Below are positions 20,902 to 30,569 of a stretch of 64,000 bases of DNA, one piece after another. The stretch comes from Lolium rigidum (taxonomy: Eukaryota; Streptophyta; Magnoliopsida; Poales; Poaceae). Position numbers and translations under genes: made by a program. The stretch covers positions 65,047,754 to 65,111,753 of the forward strand of contig NC_061508.1 in assembly GCF_022539505.1 (NCBI RefSeq). The letters run 5' to 3'. Positions within the stretch are counted from its first letter, which is position 1; each line of letters opens with the position of its first letter. The notes beneath the pieces are model-generated. The model was not told the origin of the DNA. It worked only from the letters and a program-made list of their open reading frames with translations, and made no database searches.

Positions 20902-21855
20902 CCTCGCGCGAAGTGTCTGCCTTGCTCTGCTGCTTCATTGCGGAGGCAACGAGCGTACGGACGTATTCGATGTCGATCTCCTCGGTCTTTTTCTTCAAGA
21001 TCTCCGCAGCCTTCTTCATGTTATCCTTTGGAGTTGCGAGTGGCTGTTTCTCAGTGGGGGTCGCGAAAGTGATCTTGCGGGGAGGTATAGCATCCCGCCT
21101 GATTTTATCGGCCTCCCGCTGAAGCTCGGTGACCTTGTCCTTCCAGTGTTGCTGGAGTTCCTTGACTTTTACCAGTTGTTCGTCAACCTCAAGCTCCCGC
21201 TGGTGGAAATTTTCCACGAAGTGCGCGACTTCTTTCTTTCATCCAGCATTGCTGCTGCGGTCCTGGCGAACTTCTGGGCTGTTGCCAGCATCTCCTGTCT
21301 TTTAGCTTCTAGAGCCTCCGGATCTGTGGCATCGTTAGGGGTTATGGGTTTGTTAAAAATATCCGAGTGCGCGATTGCCTCCATGCCTGCTTGTTCAACC
21401 AGCTCTTCGGGGGACAGCACTTCCTTGTGCGGACGCTCCCGTGATAGCGGAGATCCTGCACGGGACGGCTGTGGATCGGAATAGGTGTTGTCATCCTCTG
21501 ATTCGCGTTGATCCAGCGCCGCCAAGGTTGCAAGGACCTGTTTAGGCTGGGCGGATTCAACTTCGGGCTGATCACCGTATCCGTATTCCTTCACCTTGCG
21601 ATCGAACTCTTCAGTATCCATGGAGGGGGCATCCCCGGAAATTGGGCTTAGGTTGCCCAAAATCGACTCTTCAACCGGAGTTCCGCTTTCTCCGACAGCC
21701 TCTTGCTGATCCGGAGCAGCGTTGTTTTCCGGGACCTCGACCTGCTCGGGACCAGCTCCGGCTTCTTGAGGGGCGGTTCCGGTGGTATGGGCCAAGAAGT
21801 GCACGAAGTGACACCTTTGCTTTTCTAACACCTGGGAGACCCGGCGGATCCGCAT
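20902..21855 (-). pseudogene. Tat1 gag N-terminal region (coiled-coil, broken frames)
   Basis: Two frames (21855-21169 and 21217-20261) cover a Glu/Lys/Ala-rich coiled-coil region (for example KVKELQQHWKDKVTELQREA) preceded by an acidic linker. They match Tat2 59172-60500 piece by piece. A frame change near 21200 and others downstream show decay. Confidence 0.65.
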
Positions 21856-21868
21856 TGGTCTTCCACCT

Positions 21869-22192
21869 TTATTTCCCGCTCGGGGCGGATTGGGTGGGCT
21901 TTGATTTTTCCAGATCTAAGGCGGAATCTTCCTTGGGAAGTTCCTGCGTCTCAGATCGGATCTTCGCGACTGCGTCCTGCTCAGCGGCGGTCGCGTCAGC
22001 GCTACTTACCAGTGGGTTTCCGTCGGAATCGACGGTTTCCCCGATGAAGATGTGTATGCCGCCGACTGGGACGATGGAGAGCTTGACGGGGTCGGTCTTA
22101 GCCGGAATCCAGCACTCATCCGGAGGGACAATCGGCAGATTTCCGGCGTAAAGGACGCACCCCACAGCGATGGTGTCGTCGTAGCTTCCCAT
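21869..22192 (-). CDS. Tat1 leader ORF upstream of gag (107 aa)
   Basis: The ORF begins at an ATG 40 bp inside the primer-binding site and ends at a TAA just before gag. It reads MGSYDDTIAVGCVLYAGNLP, then VPPDECWIPAKTDPVKLSIV and VGGIHIFIGETVDSDGNPL. Tat2 encodes a closely similar protein from 58829. Its conservation in a position where Tat/Ogre elements often carry an extra ORF suggests an element gene rather than chance. I know no function or domain. A GTAAGT shortly after the conserved block could be a splice donor. Confidence 0.55.
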   Translation of the reverse strand: MGSYDDTIAVGCVLYAGNLPIVPPDECWIPAKTDPVKLSIVPVGGIHIFIGETVDSDGNPLVSSADATAAEQDAVAKIRSETQELPKEDSALDLEKSKPTQSAPSGK

Positions 22193-22231
22193 GGCGGAAC
22201 CCTCCCGGTTCCGGCCTCCAGACGCCGCAGG

Positions 22232-22249
22232 CCCCACGGTGGGCGCCAA
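22232..22249 (-). promoter_or_regulatory. Primer-binding site of Tat1
   Basis: On the minus strand TGGCGCCCACCGTGGGGC follows the 5' LTR after two bases (GT). Tat2 has the same site at 58772-58789. I do not assign the tRNA. Confidence 0.7.
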
Positions 22250-22251
22250 CT

Positions 22252-22809
22252 GTCGTTGCCTAATCAACGGTACCTCGGAGGAGGGATCCTCACGAGGGGG
22301 AGAAGAAGTAGGGGCCATAGGGCGGAGAGCACACGGGACGGTAGTACACGATTTACCCAGCTTCGGATCACCTGCACGATGACAGGGCCTACTGCTGCTT
22401 GTCTGGAATTATCTGGGCGCTTTCGCGTTGTTACAATGAGTTGTGGTTGTGCCTCTAGGGCTCCCGGGATCCGGCTTATAAAGGCGCACGGATCTAGGGT
22501 TTTCAAGGAGAGTCCTAGCCGGATCGCATATTGCCTAACTACGGTACAATGACTTGCCGTGTACGTCAAGGATCCGCCTTCCATATACGTCGTACTGGAT
22601 CCGGGTTCCTCATGGGCCTCCACGGATCCGGGTTCCTCCGAATGTCGGTGCGGATCCGGCTTACTGATCCTGGGCCGGATTTCATCCTTCATGATCAACA
22701 GCAACTGGGCCGCCCGATGGGCCACATGCCTCATCACCGTCTATGGGCCACCCGGGCTTGCCGGATCTAGGCACTATCGATGGTACACCCATGAAGTATA
22801 CCCACAACA
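22252..22809 (-). repeat. Tat1 5' LTR (558 bp)
   Basis: On the minus strand it starts TGTTGTGGGTATAC at 22809 and ends GGCAACGACA at 22252. It aligns along its length with the Tat2 5' LTR at 58213-58769 on the opposite strand. Confidence 0.88.
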
Positions 22810-22834
22810 CCCAAACCTATGATAATTGTTCTAA

Positions 22835-23332
22835 GGGGATTTGTGCCTAGATAATGATTTTGGTGACTTTGGTGAGGAACTAGAGAAGGAATCTTTCTAT
22901 GAATATTGTGATGCTATTAATGAGATACATGAATCCTCAATGGAGGAGGATGAGGAGTGGTACGAAGAACAAATGAGCAATAGTGAAATGACACCAAGAA
23001 AAATGTATTGCGATGTAATTGAATATGCTCAAAGGTTAAGTTCTTCAAATATAATAAGTGATATAATAATATGTCCTCAATGTCTGAAATTTGGGCACTT
23101 TTGTTTTCAATGCTCTCATACCTATGATGAATCTCAAGTATCTTGTAATAATGGGGATGCTACTAGTGAATCTTTAGAGTATGTTATTTTTGAAGGTGTC
23201 CATGAGCTGTTAATACATATCATACCACATATTACTAGTGAAGATAGCTTTCTTTTAGAAATGGCTTATGAAACTATGGAACATTTTTTTGGTATTGTCA
23301 AGAACATTTTAGTAAGAATGCACTTATTATGA
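22835..23332 (+). CDS. Unrecognised AT-rich ORF with a CX2CX6CX2C motif
   Basis: The open frame is about 165 codons. The first ATG lies inside it at SSMEEDEEWYEEQ, so the true start is unclear and the 5' part may have been cut by the Tat1 LTR, which ends 25 bp upstream. The protein is acidic and Tyr/Glu-rich, with CPQCLKFGHFCFQC resembling a small zinc ribbon, then a hydrophobic C-terminal half. Base composition is AT-rich, unlike the GC-rich Tat1 next door. It may be a fragment of a non-autonomous LTR element or of a host gene. Confidence 0.35.
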   Translation, partial: GDLCLDNDFGDFGEELEKESFYEYCDAINEIHESSMEEDEEWYEEQMSNSEMTPRKMYCDVIEYAQRLSSSNIISDIIICPQCLKFGHFCFQCSHTYDESQVSCNNGDATSESLEYVIFEGVHELLIHIIPHITSEDSFLLEMAYETMEHFFGIVKNILVRMHLL

Positions 23333-23382
23333 AGAGTAAGGCACGGTATAAAGCCGTAGTGCCCGAAGATAATAGCACGACT

Positions 23383-23917
23383 CATCTCATCAAAAATAAA
23401 AGGCATTGCAGGCTTCTCGTCTGAATCAACTAATCGAAGAACTCTGATAAGTGGCAATTAATGCAGCTTTCAGAAATAGTTCAACATTAGGCCAAACCAA
23501 CGGCTATCCAATACAATTTGCTAAACTTACTTGCCTTCTTTTGTAGCAGCAAATTTGTTACCCCTCCACTTGTTTGAACTAAACATGTTGACTAATGCAC
23601 CTTTCATCTCATGTAGACAACCCAATGTCAAATGTGCAGTGGCAAATCTTGTGATCGTAAGCCTAATTAACTCTCTTACTTTAATGAACTCTCTTAACCA
23701 ACAAAGTGGTAATGTTCTCGAATAAATATACGTGCAGATTTTCCATCCCTTTGCAATTATTGCAGAGTGCATATTAATCTTTTTCTCAAAATCTTCAAGA
23801 ATTAGATCAATGCACTGTGCAGCACACGGTGTCCAGAATAACTTTTTTCGCTTTTCCATCAATAGATCACCAGCTTCCTTGTAGTTAGCCGCGTTTTCCT
23901 TCACAATTTGCACAACA
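23383..23917 (-). pseudogene. hAT transposase fragment (3' part)
   Basis: The minus-strand reading gives QIVKENAANYKEAGDLLMEK, then RKKLFWTPCAAQCIDLILED and FEKKINMHSAIIAKG, followed by ITRFATAHLTLGCLHEMKGA. After a break it continues (23457-23383) with LIRVLRLVDSDEKPAMPFIF. This is the central part (DUF659-type and following region) of plant hAT transposases. The fragment stops at a Harbinger element and continues on its far side at 30570-30670. Stops and missing ends make it a relic. Confidence 0.78.
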
Positions 23918-24179
23918 TTAGAGCATCTCTAGCCGCGTCCCCTAAAGCATCCCTCAAACGGCGCTGGATCGAGCGTTTGGGGACGTGTTTTGTTCGTGCC
24001 GCGTTTAGGGGTGGGTCGCTCCCCAGCTGCGTCCCCCAAACGCCGCCCCCAAACTTTTTTATAAGGTTTTCGGAAACACAACCATTTATTAAATATAGCA
24101 TACAAATAAATATGTTTGCCGAGATTGTTTTTAAATTAAAATACAATAAACAATAAAAAACAACTAAACAAATGTAATA

Positions 24180-25495
24180 AATGGGGCTAGATCAAGGTGC
24201 CGCGGAATTTGCTGATAATCCTTTGATCCTTCACATAAGCTCAACGAAATCATTTTGAAGTTGCTCGTGAATATTGTTGTCACGGATCTCTGCGTGCATG
24301 GCAAAGAAATCAGCAAAATCTGCAGGCTACTCATGATCAATCTCCGCAAGAGGTCCCTGACACTCATAGGGACCAACATGTGTCCTAGCATGATTCTTGT
24401 GGTCATCCTCGATGATCATGTTGTGCATGATCACACAAGCCTGCATCACCTCCCACATTTGGTTGTGATACCATCTTGGAGAAGGGTACTGGACAATTGC
24501 AAAGTGAGCTTGACGCACACCAAATGCCCGCTCGACATCCTTCCTGCAAGCCTCCTGTCGTGAAGCAAAGTGGCAATTCTTCTGACCTGATGGACCCGAG
24601 ATTGTTTTAACAAAAGTGGCCCATTTTGGATATATACCATCGTCTAGATAATATCCTTTGGTATATTGGTGGCCATTGATCTCATAGTTGCATGGTGGAG
24701 CATGCCCTTCCAATAGTTTGCTAAACACCGGAGACTACTGCAACACGTTGATGTCATTGTGTGATCCCGCTATGCCAAAGAAAGAATGCCAAATCCACAG
24801 GTCATAATCTGCTACAGCTTCAAGCACCACACTGCAATATCCATGACACCCTTTGTATATACCTTGCCAGGCAAACGGGCAGTTCTTCCATGACCAGTGC
24901 ATGCAATCGATGCTTCCAAGCATTCTAGGGAACCCTCTGAGCAGCATTTTGTGCCATGATCCTTGCAGTCTCTTCTTCAGTTGGCCCTCTCAAATAGTAT
25001 TTGCCAAAATTTCCCACCATAGCTTGGTAAAACTTGTACATGCACTCAATGGCAGTAGACTCACTCATGCGAAGGTAGTCGTCATGTGTATCAGCAGGTG
25101 CTCCGTATGCAAGTATTCTCATGGCGGCGGTGCACTTCTGTATCGACGAGAAGCCGGCAACGCCTACATCATCGTGCTTGAGCTTGAAGTAGGGGTCGAA
25201 CCCTCAAACATCGTGAAGGATATTCATGAACAAACCCTTGCTCATCCTATACCGGCGCCGAAAATTGTCAGCATGTGTTGCCTCATCTGCGAAGTAGTCA
25301 TTGTGCAGCATGGTATGCCCCTCCATCCTCTGCCGGGTCTTCGACTTCTTTCTCCCGGGCTTTGATCCTCCGCGACGCGGCCTCTTCTCACATGTCCTGG
25401 AGGGACGCGAGGATCAGCAAATGATCCCGGATGTCGTCACCGGAAGCTTGCTCGTCCTCCAGCAGTCGGACAAGCATCTCGTCATCGCTATCCAT
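24180..25495 (-). pseudogene. PIF/Harbinger DDE transposase, decayed
   Basis: The likely start is at 25495 (MDSDDEMLVRLLEDEQASGD). The first third has several stops. It becomes readable at MRILAYGAPADTHDDYLRMS and [17 protein letters not shown], then [20 protein letters not shown] with the first catalytic Asp, [14 protein letters not shown] with the second, and, after a stop at about 24732, ACRKDVERAFGVRQAHFAIV with the catalytic Glu. It ends in VMQACVIMHNMIIEDD. These motifs identify the DDE_Tnp_4-type plant Harbinger transposase. The Myb/SANT-like partner ORF usual in such elements is not found. Confidence 0.85.
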
Positions 25496-25618
25496 GTCTG
25501 AAGAAAAATTATTGGTAAAATTGCACCGTGGTAAACGAGGCAACGAACAGCGGCCAAACACGCCTACCTGACAAGTCGTCGAACACCTTGTGTGCGCGGA
25601 GGTGGGGCTGATGACGCC

Positions 25619-25623
25619 GCGTT
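25619..25623. repeat. Left target-site duplication GCGTT of LARD B
   Basis: It is identical to GCGTT at 30148-30152, directly outside the LARD B LTRs. Confidence 0.92.
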
Positions 25624-26106
25624 TGGCGTGGGCATAACCCTTCGGGTACTCAACATTGCCATACCCGGTGCAAACTATGAAGATGGACCAGCATAAGGAC
25701 TCGACAAGCTGGACCCGCAAGGAATATCAACTTGGACTACAAGGAAAGAAGACTTCAACATGAATCCTACTAGAACTCATGTAAACCCTAGTTTGACTGA
25801 TATATAAAGCCAGGCAGGGGCACCCCTTAGGGACACGCATAATCAGAAACATAATTGTTGAGGCGACACGCCTAGACACCGCAACCCGCGGATTAGAACT
25901 AGACTAGATCCAACAACTCCGCCTATGGCGGCCCCCTGTACCCATATATTCATATAGTGGATTGCTAGCAGGACGTAGCGATCCTCCACCGCGGGGACGT
26001 GAACCTGGGTACGTCGTGTACCGCCTCGCTCCTAGAACTTCCATCGTCGCCTTTCTCTAAAACCCAAGCCCCTTATGGTGGGCATTGCCGAGGAACCGCC
26101 TCGACA
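25624..26106 (+). repeat. LARD B 5' LTR
   Basis: 483 bp. The first bases are TGGCGTGGG instead of TGACGTGGG (one terminal mutation), ending CCTCGACA. Confidence 0.92.
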
Positions 26107-26108
26107 AT

Positions 26109-26126
26109 TGGCGCCGTCTGTGGGAA
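26109..26126 (+). promoter_or_regulatory. Primer-binding site of LARD B
   Basis: TGGCGCCGTCTGTGGGAA follows the 5' LTR after two bases. It is nearly identical to the LARD A site and partly complementary to tRNA-Asp. Confidence 0.72.
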
Positions 26127-27207
26127 GCGCGACAGTTGGATTTTGTTATCCGGGCGGGATCTTCCATCTTCTACAACAACAGCGGCAGAAAGAACGACTG
26201 GATCTTGATCACGGAGCGTCATGCAGTCGAATCCACCAAAGAGACTCAAACATCACAGCCCGTCGGATCTCGACAGTCGGCGAGTTAATGATCAAGGCGA
26301 TCAATTTCAGCAAGTCCCAAACCATGCACAGGTCGGCGGTCAGTCCCGTCAAGTTAACCGGCTTGATGGATCAGCATCATAATAATTTGTAGAGAAGCAG
26401 CGGGCCAGCAAGGGTCAGAGGAAAGTCACGTCATGAGGCCAAAGATGATTCTAAATCCATGAGAGAGAAGCAAAACGAAGTGCCACGCAGAAAAACTGAT
26501 CGGGTCAGCCCATGTTTTAAGATGAGAAAACAAGCAACACCCGACACATGAAGTGGAGCATTAATCAAACCAATCACGTGATTCAAGCAGTAACGTTTTC
26601 GTCACGGTACAAGGATAGACGCCTGGGGATCTATGTCGACTATGTTCTTTGAGGGCAAATAATTCAGGCTTAGGCCCGTAAGCTACAAAACGAGACATCC
26701 AGAGACCTCGTCTCTGTTTCTCTCGGCCAGACGTCAGGTGACTACTTCAGATACATCTATCTCATCGACTGCTACACTCCCATGGATCAAGTCATCCGAG
26801 TTCATCAGAGCCATAACCGTCCGATACAAAAATACCAGGTGCTATATTTTCAATTAAAATTACTACTTGCAAAATTTATTTCGCCAAATATTTTTCGGCT
26901 TGCACTATTATTTGTGCACAGTTTTTGCGTTGTAATATGACTGCAGATCAGAACAAGCTTCAACTGCTTCACCGTGCACAGTCGCCACGTTTAGGGCTCG
27001 CTCGTTGCATCACGGACTTGATATATTCGGGAGCTCACCCGTCGACTGCCCTGCTCGGCTGACCGCGCCCGTCATCGCGCACTCTTCTTACTCGGGGGCT
27101 CGCCTGATGTGGACCCGACATTACGGACCCGATATATTCGGATGTTCACCCGCATCGGATTGGCTATGTCAACCGCATCCTCTTCATCAGCCACGTCAGC
27201 TAGGCGC
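26127..27207. other. LARD B 5' internal region
   Basis: No coding domain is seen. A segment near 26942-26985 is homologous to LARD A near 7690-7720, and an ACTCGGGGGCTCG word lies at 27082-27094. Confidence 0.5.
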
Positions 27208-27480
27208 CGCATGGACTATCTCTGTCCGCGGAATTATTTCGACTGCGCCTGCCGCATGGACTATCTCTGTCCGCGGAATTATTTCGACTGCGCCTGCCGC
27301 ATGGACTATCTCTGTCTGCGGAATTATTTCGGTTGCGCCTGCCGCATGGACTATCTCTGTCCGCGGATTTATTTCGACCGCGCCTGCCACGTGGATTATC
27401 TTTGGTGGCGTTTCAATTGCGCCCGCCACGTCAACTATTTCTGGACGGATGATTACTTCGACTGCGCCCGCAGTGCGACC
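27208..27480 (+). repeat. 45-bp tandem repeat array in LARD B
   Basis: About six units of 45 bp, the first three or four nearly perfect. A unit begins GCATGGACTATCTCTGTCCG and continues CGGAATTATTTCGACTGCGC. Because 45 is a multiple of three, one frame reads as a 15-residue repeat (MDYLCPRNYFDCACR). Confidence 0.9.
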
Positions 27481-28008
27481 TGCTTCCATATTGGCCTCGC
27501 CGCTGCCGGGCTACCTGATTTATCTTCTTCGGCTCTGGATATATCCTCTCCCGATGCACTCTCGGGTCAGCGGATTCATCATCTGGAATATTCAATGCAT
27601 ATCATCTTATTTAATATCGACCCGATGCGATCCCAACGGGAGCGCTGGAATTACTCGGGGGCTCCTGGAATATCTTCGAGCTATTGCGGTTACTCTCTTC
27701 GGGAGCGCTGGTTCGATTGAAATTCAAGAAGATTTGAAGACTATTACTCCCATCGCGAGCGCCGGTTCACTGGAACCCAAGAAGATATGAAGACTATTAC
27801 TCCCATCGGGAGCGCCGGTTCGCTGGAACCCAAGAAGATATGAAGACTCAAGTTTTGAAGAATTGCAGTAATTCGGGACACCCGAACTACATCGTCAGGA
27901 ACCTTGTTCGTATATTTCAACGAACATCGGTGCGATGGAAAATACGCCCAGAGATTGCACTCTAAAAAAGCCTCTGAAACTACGAGTGCTATGATGCAAA
28001 ATCAATGG

Positions 28009-28400
28009 GGACCTTGCTCTTTTTCCTTTGCTATAGATGCCTCAAAGAGTGCCGCAAATAGCAAGGATCATGAAGCAACGAAGACCTTGCTCTTTTCCTT
28101 TGCTATAGATGCCTCAAAGAGTGCCGCAAATAGCAAGGATCATGAAGCAACGAAGACCTTGCTCTTTTCCTTTGCTATAGATGCCTCAAAGAGTGCCGCA
28201 AATAGCAAGGATCATGAAGCAACGAAGACCTTGCTCTTTTCCTTTGCTATAGATGCCTCAAAGAGTGCCGCAAATAGCAAGGATCATGAAGCAACGGGGA
28301 CCTTGCTCTTTTCCTTCGCTATAGATGCCTCAAAGAGTGCCGCAAATAGCAAGGATCATGAAACAAACAAGGACGCTGACCTTTCCTCTCGCTACGAGAT
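28009..28400 (+). repeat. 72-bp tandem repeat array in LARD B
   Basis: Five clear units plus a degenerate sixth, each 72 bp and almost identical. They contain CTATAGATGCCTCAAAGAGT and GCCGCAAATAGCAAGGATCA. The period equals 24 codons and one frame is open through the whole array (27904-28419). There are no spacers, so this is a minisatellite, not a CRISPR array. Confidence 0.92.
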
Positions 28401-28852
28401 GCCTCTACGAGCGCCGTAAATAGCAAGAGTCTGGAAATACATATAAAATAACCCACGTTCGATATTTTGCTTATGGAAATATCAAAGAACAACGGGCTCA
28501 TCGGTAGAGTTAGTGCTTCCGATACAGTCGGGAGCTGCTGTCAGAACATACATCGGTTGAAAGCAAAGTTGCACATACAACGGGTTTAGCAAGACCTGCA
28601 ACACGAGCTGATCACTCAAACAATTTGCTGACAAACGAATACACATACGCTTAAACGGGCAATTAAGATTTGCTCCTTCAAAATTTGCCAACGGCATTGA
28701 CACGGTAAAAGTGCATATATATGTACCTACCGAAAAACTTACAAACAATGGCATCAACGATGCTCAAGGTGCATTGAGGATTGCCCCTTGAAATATACAA
28801 CAATGTGTCAACGGCACCTAAAGAAAACTATAAACATCGGGTTGCTCGACTT
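28401..28852. other. LARD B internal spacer
   Basis: I see no coding domain, repeat array or module here. Confidence 0.45.
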
Positions 28853-28911
28853 GAGTCTACTCACGGTTGCAAGCATCAGTGCCCAGACTCGGGGGCTACT
28901 TCCATCGGGAG
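28853..28911 (+). repeat. PPT/double-hairpin module of LARD B (copy 1)
   Basis: A 38-nt stem-loop (28853-28890) with arms GAGTCT and AGACTC leads into the PPT-like CTCGGGGGCTAC, followed by the hairpin-forming TTCCATCGGGAGCGCTGG. It is the reverse complement of the LARD A arrangement, as expected from opposite orientation. Confidence 0.65.
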
Positions 28912-28944
28912 CGCTGGACGCGCACCCGATAAAATTATCGACTC

Positions 28945-29236
28945 CTCTAGGGTATCATCCAAATCATCGGCTCCTCTGGGCCATCATCCGAATCATCGGC
29001 TCCTTCTGGGTATCATCCGAATCATCGGCTCCTCCTGGGTATCATTCAAATCATCGGCTCCTCTGGGCCATCATCCGAATCATCGGCTCCTCCTGGGTAT
29101 CATCCGAATCATCGGCTCCTCCTGGGTATCATTCAAATCATAGGCTCTTCTGGGCCATCATCTGAATCATCGGCTCCTCTGGGCCATCATCCAAATCATC
29201 GGCTCCTCTGGTCCATCATCCAAATCATCAACTCCT
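28945..29236 (+). repeat. 30-bp tandem repeat array in LARD B
   Basis: About nine or ten units of 30 bp of the form ATCATCCGAATCATCGGCTC plus CTCTGGGTC/TATC. A few units differ by single bases. Confidence 0.88.
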
Positions 29237-29471
29237 CTACCAATGACATCATCGACATCATGTTCTCGGAACTCGAGGACATGTACGGTATTTGACTCAA
29301 CATTTTTACACCCTGCACATAACTATTTCATATTTATTTACAGGCTCGGGGGCTACTCCCATCGGGAGCGCTGGTCGCGCACCCGAGAAAAATATGGCAA
29401 CCTCACCAATAAAGAAGAATAAAGTTGAAGACGTCGGCATCAACAATCAAGTTCTTCGAGTAGTACAACTT

Positions 29472-29530
29472 GAGTCTATGCGTGGCTGCAAGCACCCGTC
29501 CATAGACTCGGGGGCTACTCCCATCGGGGG
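29472..29530 (+). repeat. PPT/double-hairpin module of LARD B (copy 2)
   Basis: The 38-nt stem-loop 29472-29509 has the perfect 9-bp arms GAGTCTATG and CATAGACTC, followed by GGGGGCTAC and CTCCCATCGGGGGCG. A half-module (purine tract and second hairpin only) lies at 29343-29372. Confidence 0.75.
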
Positions 29531-29650
29531 CGCTTCGCGCACCCGACAGAAAGAAACTTCGACTCTACATCAAGCACAAGATTCAACAGATGATCAAGAC
29601 ATTCGGCGAAGACAACTTTAGTCCCTGCCCGAAGCTTCACTTCGACCAGA

Positions 29651-29664
29651 CACTCGGGGGCTAC
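29651..29664 (+). promoter_or_regulatory. Polypurine tract of LARD B
   Basis: CACTCGGGGGCTAC abuts the 3' LTR start TGACGTGGG. Confidence 0.78.
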
Positions 29665-30147
29665 TGACGTGGGCATAACCCTTCGGGTACTCAACATTGC
29701 CATACCCGGTGCAAACTATGAAGATGGACCAGCATAAGGACTCGACGAGCTGGACCCGCAAGGAATATCAACTTGGACTACAAGGAAAGAAGACTTCAAC
29801 ACGAATCCTACTAGGACTCTTGTAAACCCTAGTTTGGCTGATATATAAAGCCAGGCAGGGGCACCCCTTAGGGACACGCATAATCAGAAACATAATTGTT
29901 GAGGCGACACGCCTAGACACCGCAACCCGCGGATTAGAAATAGACTAGATCCAACAACTCCGCCTATGGCGGCCCCCTGTACCCATATATTCATATAGTG
30001 GATTGCTAGCAGGACGTAGCGATCCTCCACCGCGGGGACGTGAACCTGGGTACGTCGTGTACCGCCTCGCTCCTGGAACTTCCACCGTCGCCTTTCTCTA
30101 AAACCCAAGCCCCTTATGGTGGGCATTTCCGAGGAACCGCCTCGACA
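29665..30147 (+). repeat. LARD B 3' LTR
   Basis: 483 bp, TGACGTGGG...CCTCGACA, followed by the target duplication GCGTT. Confidence 0.93.
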
Positions 30148-30152
30148 GCGTT

Positions 30153-30566
30153 CTAGAACGCGCTAGCGAAGCGGCGGCGGCGAAAAGGCCGGTGAGAGAG
30201 CCAGCCGCGACGGCGGTGCCGACTCTCAGAAGAGAACAGCCGTCGAAACGACCGGCAAATCCAGCGGAGGCGAAGAGGTGGGAGGTGCGGGAGGGAAGGC
30301 ACGACGAGAAATAAAAGGCGCGAACCCACAGTTATGGAAATAGTCGCCGACAGATGGGAGCCCACCTCGCCTGTCATCGTTTTTCGTTGTGTCCGGTATG
30401 CCCGAAGCATCCCCTGTGAAGCGGGGACGGGCTCGGGGTGCCGGACACCATATTGATCCGCGTCGGATAAAAAGAGGCTTTAGGGCACGCGGCTAGAAAT
30501 GTTTTTTTTTCAATGCGACTCAAATCCCTTTGAGGGACGCTTTGGGGGACGCGGCTGAAGACGCTC
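30153..30566. other. Right terminal part of the Harbinger element
   Basis: A GC-rich stretch that would be the 5' untranslated region and terminal inverted repeat of the transposase unit. The T-run at 30501-30510 and the sub-terminal CCCTTTGAGGGACGC belong to the inverted-repeat end. No second ORF is recognised. Confidence 0.55.
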
Positions 30567-30569
30567 TTG

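Larger units (their letters stand above)
1968..22809 (-). mobile_element. Tat1: Ty3/gypsy (Tat lineage) retrotransposon, minus strand, interrupted by two LTR elements
   Basis: Order on the minus strand: 5' LTR (22252-22809), primer-binding site (22232-22249), leader ORF, gag, retropepsin, RT, RNase H, second RNase H, integrase, then the antisense ORF at 1-1400. The extra RNase H after the RT-linked one, the leader ORF before gag and the antisense ORF after pol together point to the Tat/Ogre-type lineage. The interval includes LARD A (2511-8824) and a TGATACG-type element (11690-18536). Removing LARD A at its target duplication restores continuous integrase coding across the junction. Several internal stops and frame breaks make this copy non-functional. 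The 3' LTR is not in the window, so no target duplication can be checked. Confidence 0.85.
25624..30147 (+). mobile_element. LARD B: non-autonomous, coding-poor LTR retrotransposon
   Basis: It has two LTRs of exactly 483 bp (25624-26106 and 29665-30147), a perfect GCGTT target duplication, a primer-binding site at 26109 and a purine tract at 29651. By eye the LTRs differ at about ten positions (near 2 percent); at the often-used grass LTR rate of 1.3e-8 this would be under one million years. The internal region has no gag or pol, but three tandem-repeat blocks and two PPT/hairpin modules. It resembles LARD A in primer site, purine tract, modules and a short internal segment, so both belong to one super-family that must use enzymes from another element. 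Confidence 0.9.
23921..30566 (-). mobile_element. PIF/Harbinger element inserted in a hAT transposase, itself split by LARD B
   Basis: The left end GAGCATCTCTAGCCGCGTCC and the reverse complement of the right end GAGCGTCTTCAGCCGCGTCC form terminal inverted repeats extending about 40 bp (shared CCCTCAAA further in). Flanks are TTA (23918-23920) and TTG (30567-30569), consistent with a TTA duplication with one mutation. hAT coding sequence lies on both sides in the same orientation, which shows the insertion independently. The minus strand encodes a Harbinger transposase (24327-25495). LARD B occupies 25624-30147 upstream of the transposase start. Confidence 0.85.

Noticed and set aside
28009..28400. 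Regular repeats that might suggest a CRISPR-like array
   Set aside because: Units are contiguous with no unique spacers, lie inside a plant LTR element, and no cas genes exist here; it is a minisatellite.
30153..30410. Minus-strand ORF as the Harbinger Myb-like partner protein
   Set aside because: It is Arg/Ser-rich without a SANT/Myb tryptophan pattern; more likely untranslated leader.
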